A stretch of DNA of 20,272 nt, from the IMG/VR virus record IMGVR_UViG_3300011116_000666, positions 1 to 20,272 of that record. One strand, given 5' to 3'. Of this stretch, positions 19,524 through 20,272 are shown piece by piece. How positions within the stretch are numbered: position 1 is the first letter of the stretch; every line of letters starts with the position of its first letter. The notes under the pieces were generated by a model, which did no database searches, was not told the DNA's origin, and was given only the letters and a program-made list of their open reading frames with translations. The position numbers and the translations under genes were made by a program. The DNA is from a virus.

Positions 19524-20189
19524 ATGTCTTATTTAAATGCTAACATACCACCTATATATTGTAAAATAAGAAGGGAGTATTTATATGACTTACGAGAACA
19601 TCAAGGAGAAACTGAAGATTGTGTGGTCTTTGCTATTGCAAGTATTCCAGGGCGTGCAATCTTATTTCATGCTTTACTTACGAATGGTGCAATATTCTGG
19701 AGGCTTCCTATCTCTGCTTTTGTTCAAAGAGGAGACAGCAGTTCTTTGCATCAACCACAAATGGAACATCAGGATCTCGAAGATCTTGAGTTGTGGAATT
19801 CATTTAGTTATTATCCTGCTATTACTACTTTTGATTTTTTAATAGGACAACGTTGTAAATATTTAGGTAAAGATAAAAAATTTTATCATGGAGAATATTT
19901 ATTCACTGTGGATTGGGCACATCCGGAACCTAATATCCTCGATACTGAACATTCTGAAATTCCCGATCAGCATAAGTGTGCTCACATTTTGGCTCTTGAT
20001 AACGGTAATTATTCAGCTCAGCCTAATAATCGTATTTTGTGGAGTATTCCTAGCTTTACAACTTCAACACATTGGCCAGATTATAAAGTACAAACTACAG
20101 AATGGAATGTGGAAAACAAAAAATTTATAACTGATGACACGGATAGATTTTTTTATGATATAATAGATAAGGATAAAAAAAATGAGTAG
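19524..20189 (+). CDS. Conserved marine-phage protein (221 aa)
   Basis: I recognise a family found next to structural genes in many uncultured marine phages, without a known function. Conserved words are MSYLNANIPPIYCKIRREYL (1-20), VVFAIASIPGRAILFHALL (34-52), GAIFWRLPISAFV (55-67), LWNSFSYYPAITTFDFLIGQ (89-108), and DQHKCAHILALDNGNYSAQP (147-166), then NNRILWSIPSF. The motif HGEYLFTVDWAHP lies between. It is predicted soluble and beta-rich, with no signal peptide. It starts six bases after the previous stop and overlaps the next gene by 8 nt. A strong ribosome binding site at 19570-19577 serves a competing start in another frame, but the conserved frame is this one. Confidence 0.82.
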   Translation: MSYLNANIPPIYCKIRREYLYDLREHQGETEDCVVFAIASIPGRAILFHALLTNGAIFWRLPISAFVQRGDSSSLHQPQMEHQDLEDLELWNSFSYYPAITTFDFLIGQRCKYLGKDKKFYHGEYLFTVDWAHPEPNILDTEHSEIPDQHKCAHILALDNGNYSAQPNNRILWSIPSFTTSTHWPDYKVQTTEWNVENKKFITDDTDRFFYDIIDKDKKNE

Positions 20190-20272
20190 TGAGTTTAAAG
20201 TTAGCGATCAAACAAGTGTAGCCTTACCTATTAAAAATATAGTGGCTATTATATCTGCTATTGTTGTAGCAG
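20182..20272 (+). CDS. Membrane protein, 5' part only (cut by window end)
   Basis: An open frame from ATG at 20182 runs off the window end after 30 codons. It reads MSSEFKVSDQTSVALPIK then NIVAIISAIVVA, a short polar start followed by the beginning of a membrane helix. The pattern matches small single-pass membrane proteins that follow the 221-aa family in similar phages. The start overlaps the previous stop by 8 nt, the same junction type as elsewhere in the window, and GATAAGGA lies 8-15 nt upstream. Whether it is a spanin, a holin or something else cannot be judged from the part visible. Confidence 0.7.
   Translation, partial: MSSEFKVSDQTSVALPIKNIVAIISAIVVA

Noticed and set aside
19585-19842. 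An 85-aa hydrophobic ORF within the 221-aa gene, with a good AAGGGAG ribosome binding site.
   Set aside because: The overlapping frame belongs to a family I recognise over its whole length. The ribosome-binding-like bases are explained by Arg-Arg-Glu codons, and A+T-rich out-of-frame DNA easily gives hydrophobic peptides.
1-20272. tRNA genes, CRISPR arrays, integrase or insertion sequences.
   Set aside because: I looked for T-loop words, regular spaced repeats, tyrosine or serine recombinase motifs and transposase motifs on both strands and saw none. A full scan with tRNAscan-SE and a profile search would be decisive.
1-20272. Genes on the minus strand.
   Set aside because: All minus-strand open frames are short, lie opposite well-supported + strand genes, and show no recognisable protein.

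Overview
The window looks like part of the genome of a tailed double-stranded DNA phage (Caudoviricetes). It carries a large terminase, a portal, a scaffold and a major capsid protein in one long run. Every gene I support is on the + strand, and most junctions overlap or touch (TAATG, ATGA, 8-nt overlaps). The coding DNA is strongly A+T-rich, and several proteins belong to families I know mainly from uncultured marine phages and pelagiphages: the GFDLYGVNP protein, the CWVGYEQKGM protein, DUF6496-like and DUF6321-like proteins, and the YRxNPGSK protein. The holin is of the 3-TM type named from gene transfer agents. A low-GC marine alphaproteobacterial host such as SAR11 is a reasonable inference but is not proven. 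I see no integrase, tRNA, CRISPR array or insertion sequence.

Region 1 (1-2468) holds five small accessory genes separated by structured non-coding DNA. The spacers before the 202-aa and 116-aa genes share four sequence blocks in the same order, ending in AGGAGTAA ribosome binding sites. The 116-aa gene ends at a clear intrinsic terminator. A 280-nt spacer with a hairpin and short tandem repeats lies just before the terminase gene.

Region 2 (2469-12334) is the packaging and internal-virion block. In order it holds the large terminase, two small basic proteins, a 109-aa protein, a 778-aa protein with an EIQSD domain of the kind seen in large polyvalent phage proteins, a 126-aa protein with an internal repeat, a P22-type portal, a 33-aa micro-ORF, a 541-aa protein of unknown function, and a LAGLIDADG homing endonuclease that overlaps both neighbours. 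At least five proteins here end in a similar basic tail built on a Gly-Gly pair, which suggests a shared sorting or assembly signal.

Region 3 (12238-15282) has a 3-TM holin followed by a translationally coupled sugar cassette (NAD-dependent epimerase/dehydratase, class I methyltransferase, GT-A glycosyltransferase) and a small 68-aa protein. The cassette may modify a glycan on the virion or on the host surface.

Region 4 (15263-20272) is the head-assembly block: a GroES-like co-chaperonin, an acidic coiled-coil scaffold, a conserved 156-aa protein, a probable head decoration protein and the HK97-fold major capsid protein, closed by a strong terminator. After it come a small beta-rich structural protein, a DUF6321-like basic protein, a conserved 221-aa protein, and the start of a membrane protein cut by the window edge. 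The likely logic is that the co-chaperonin and scaffold help the capsid fold and assemble, the terminase fills it through the portal, and the large GG-tailed proteins either travel inside the head or act during its assembly.
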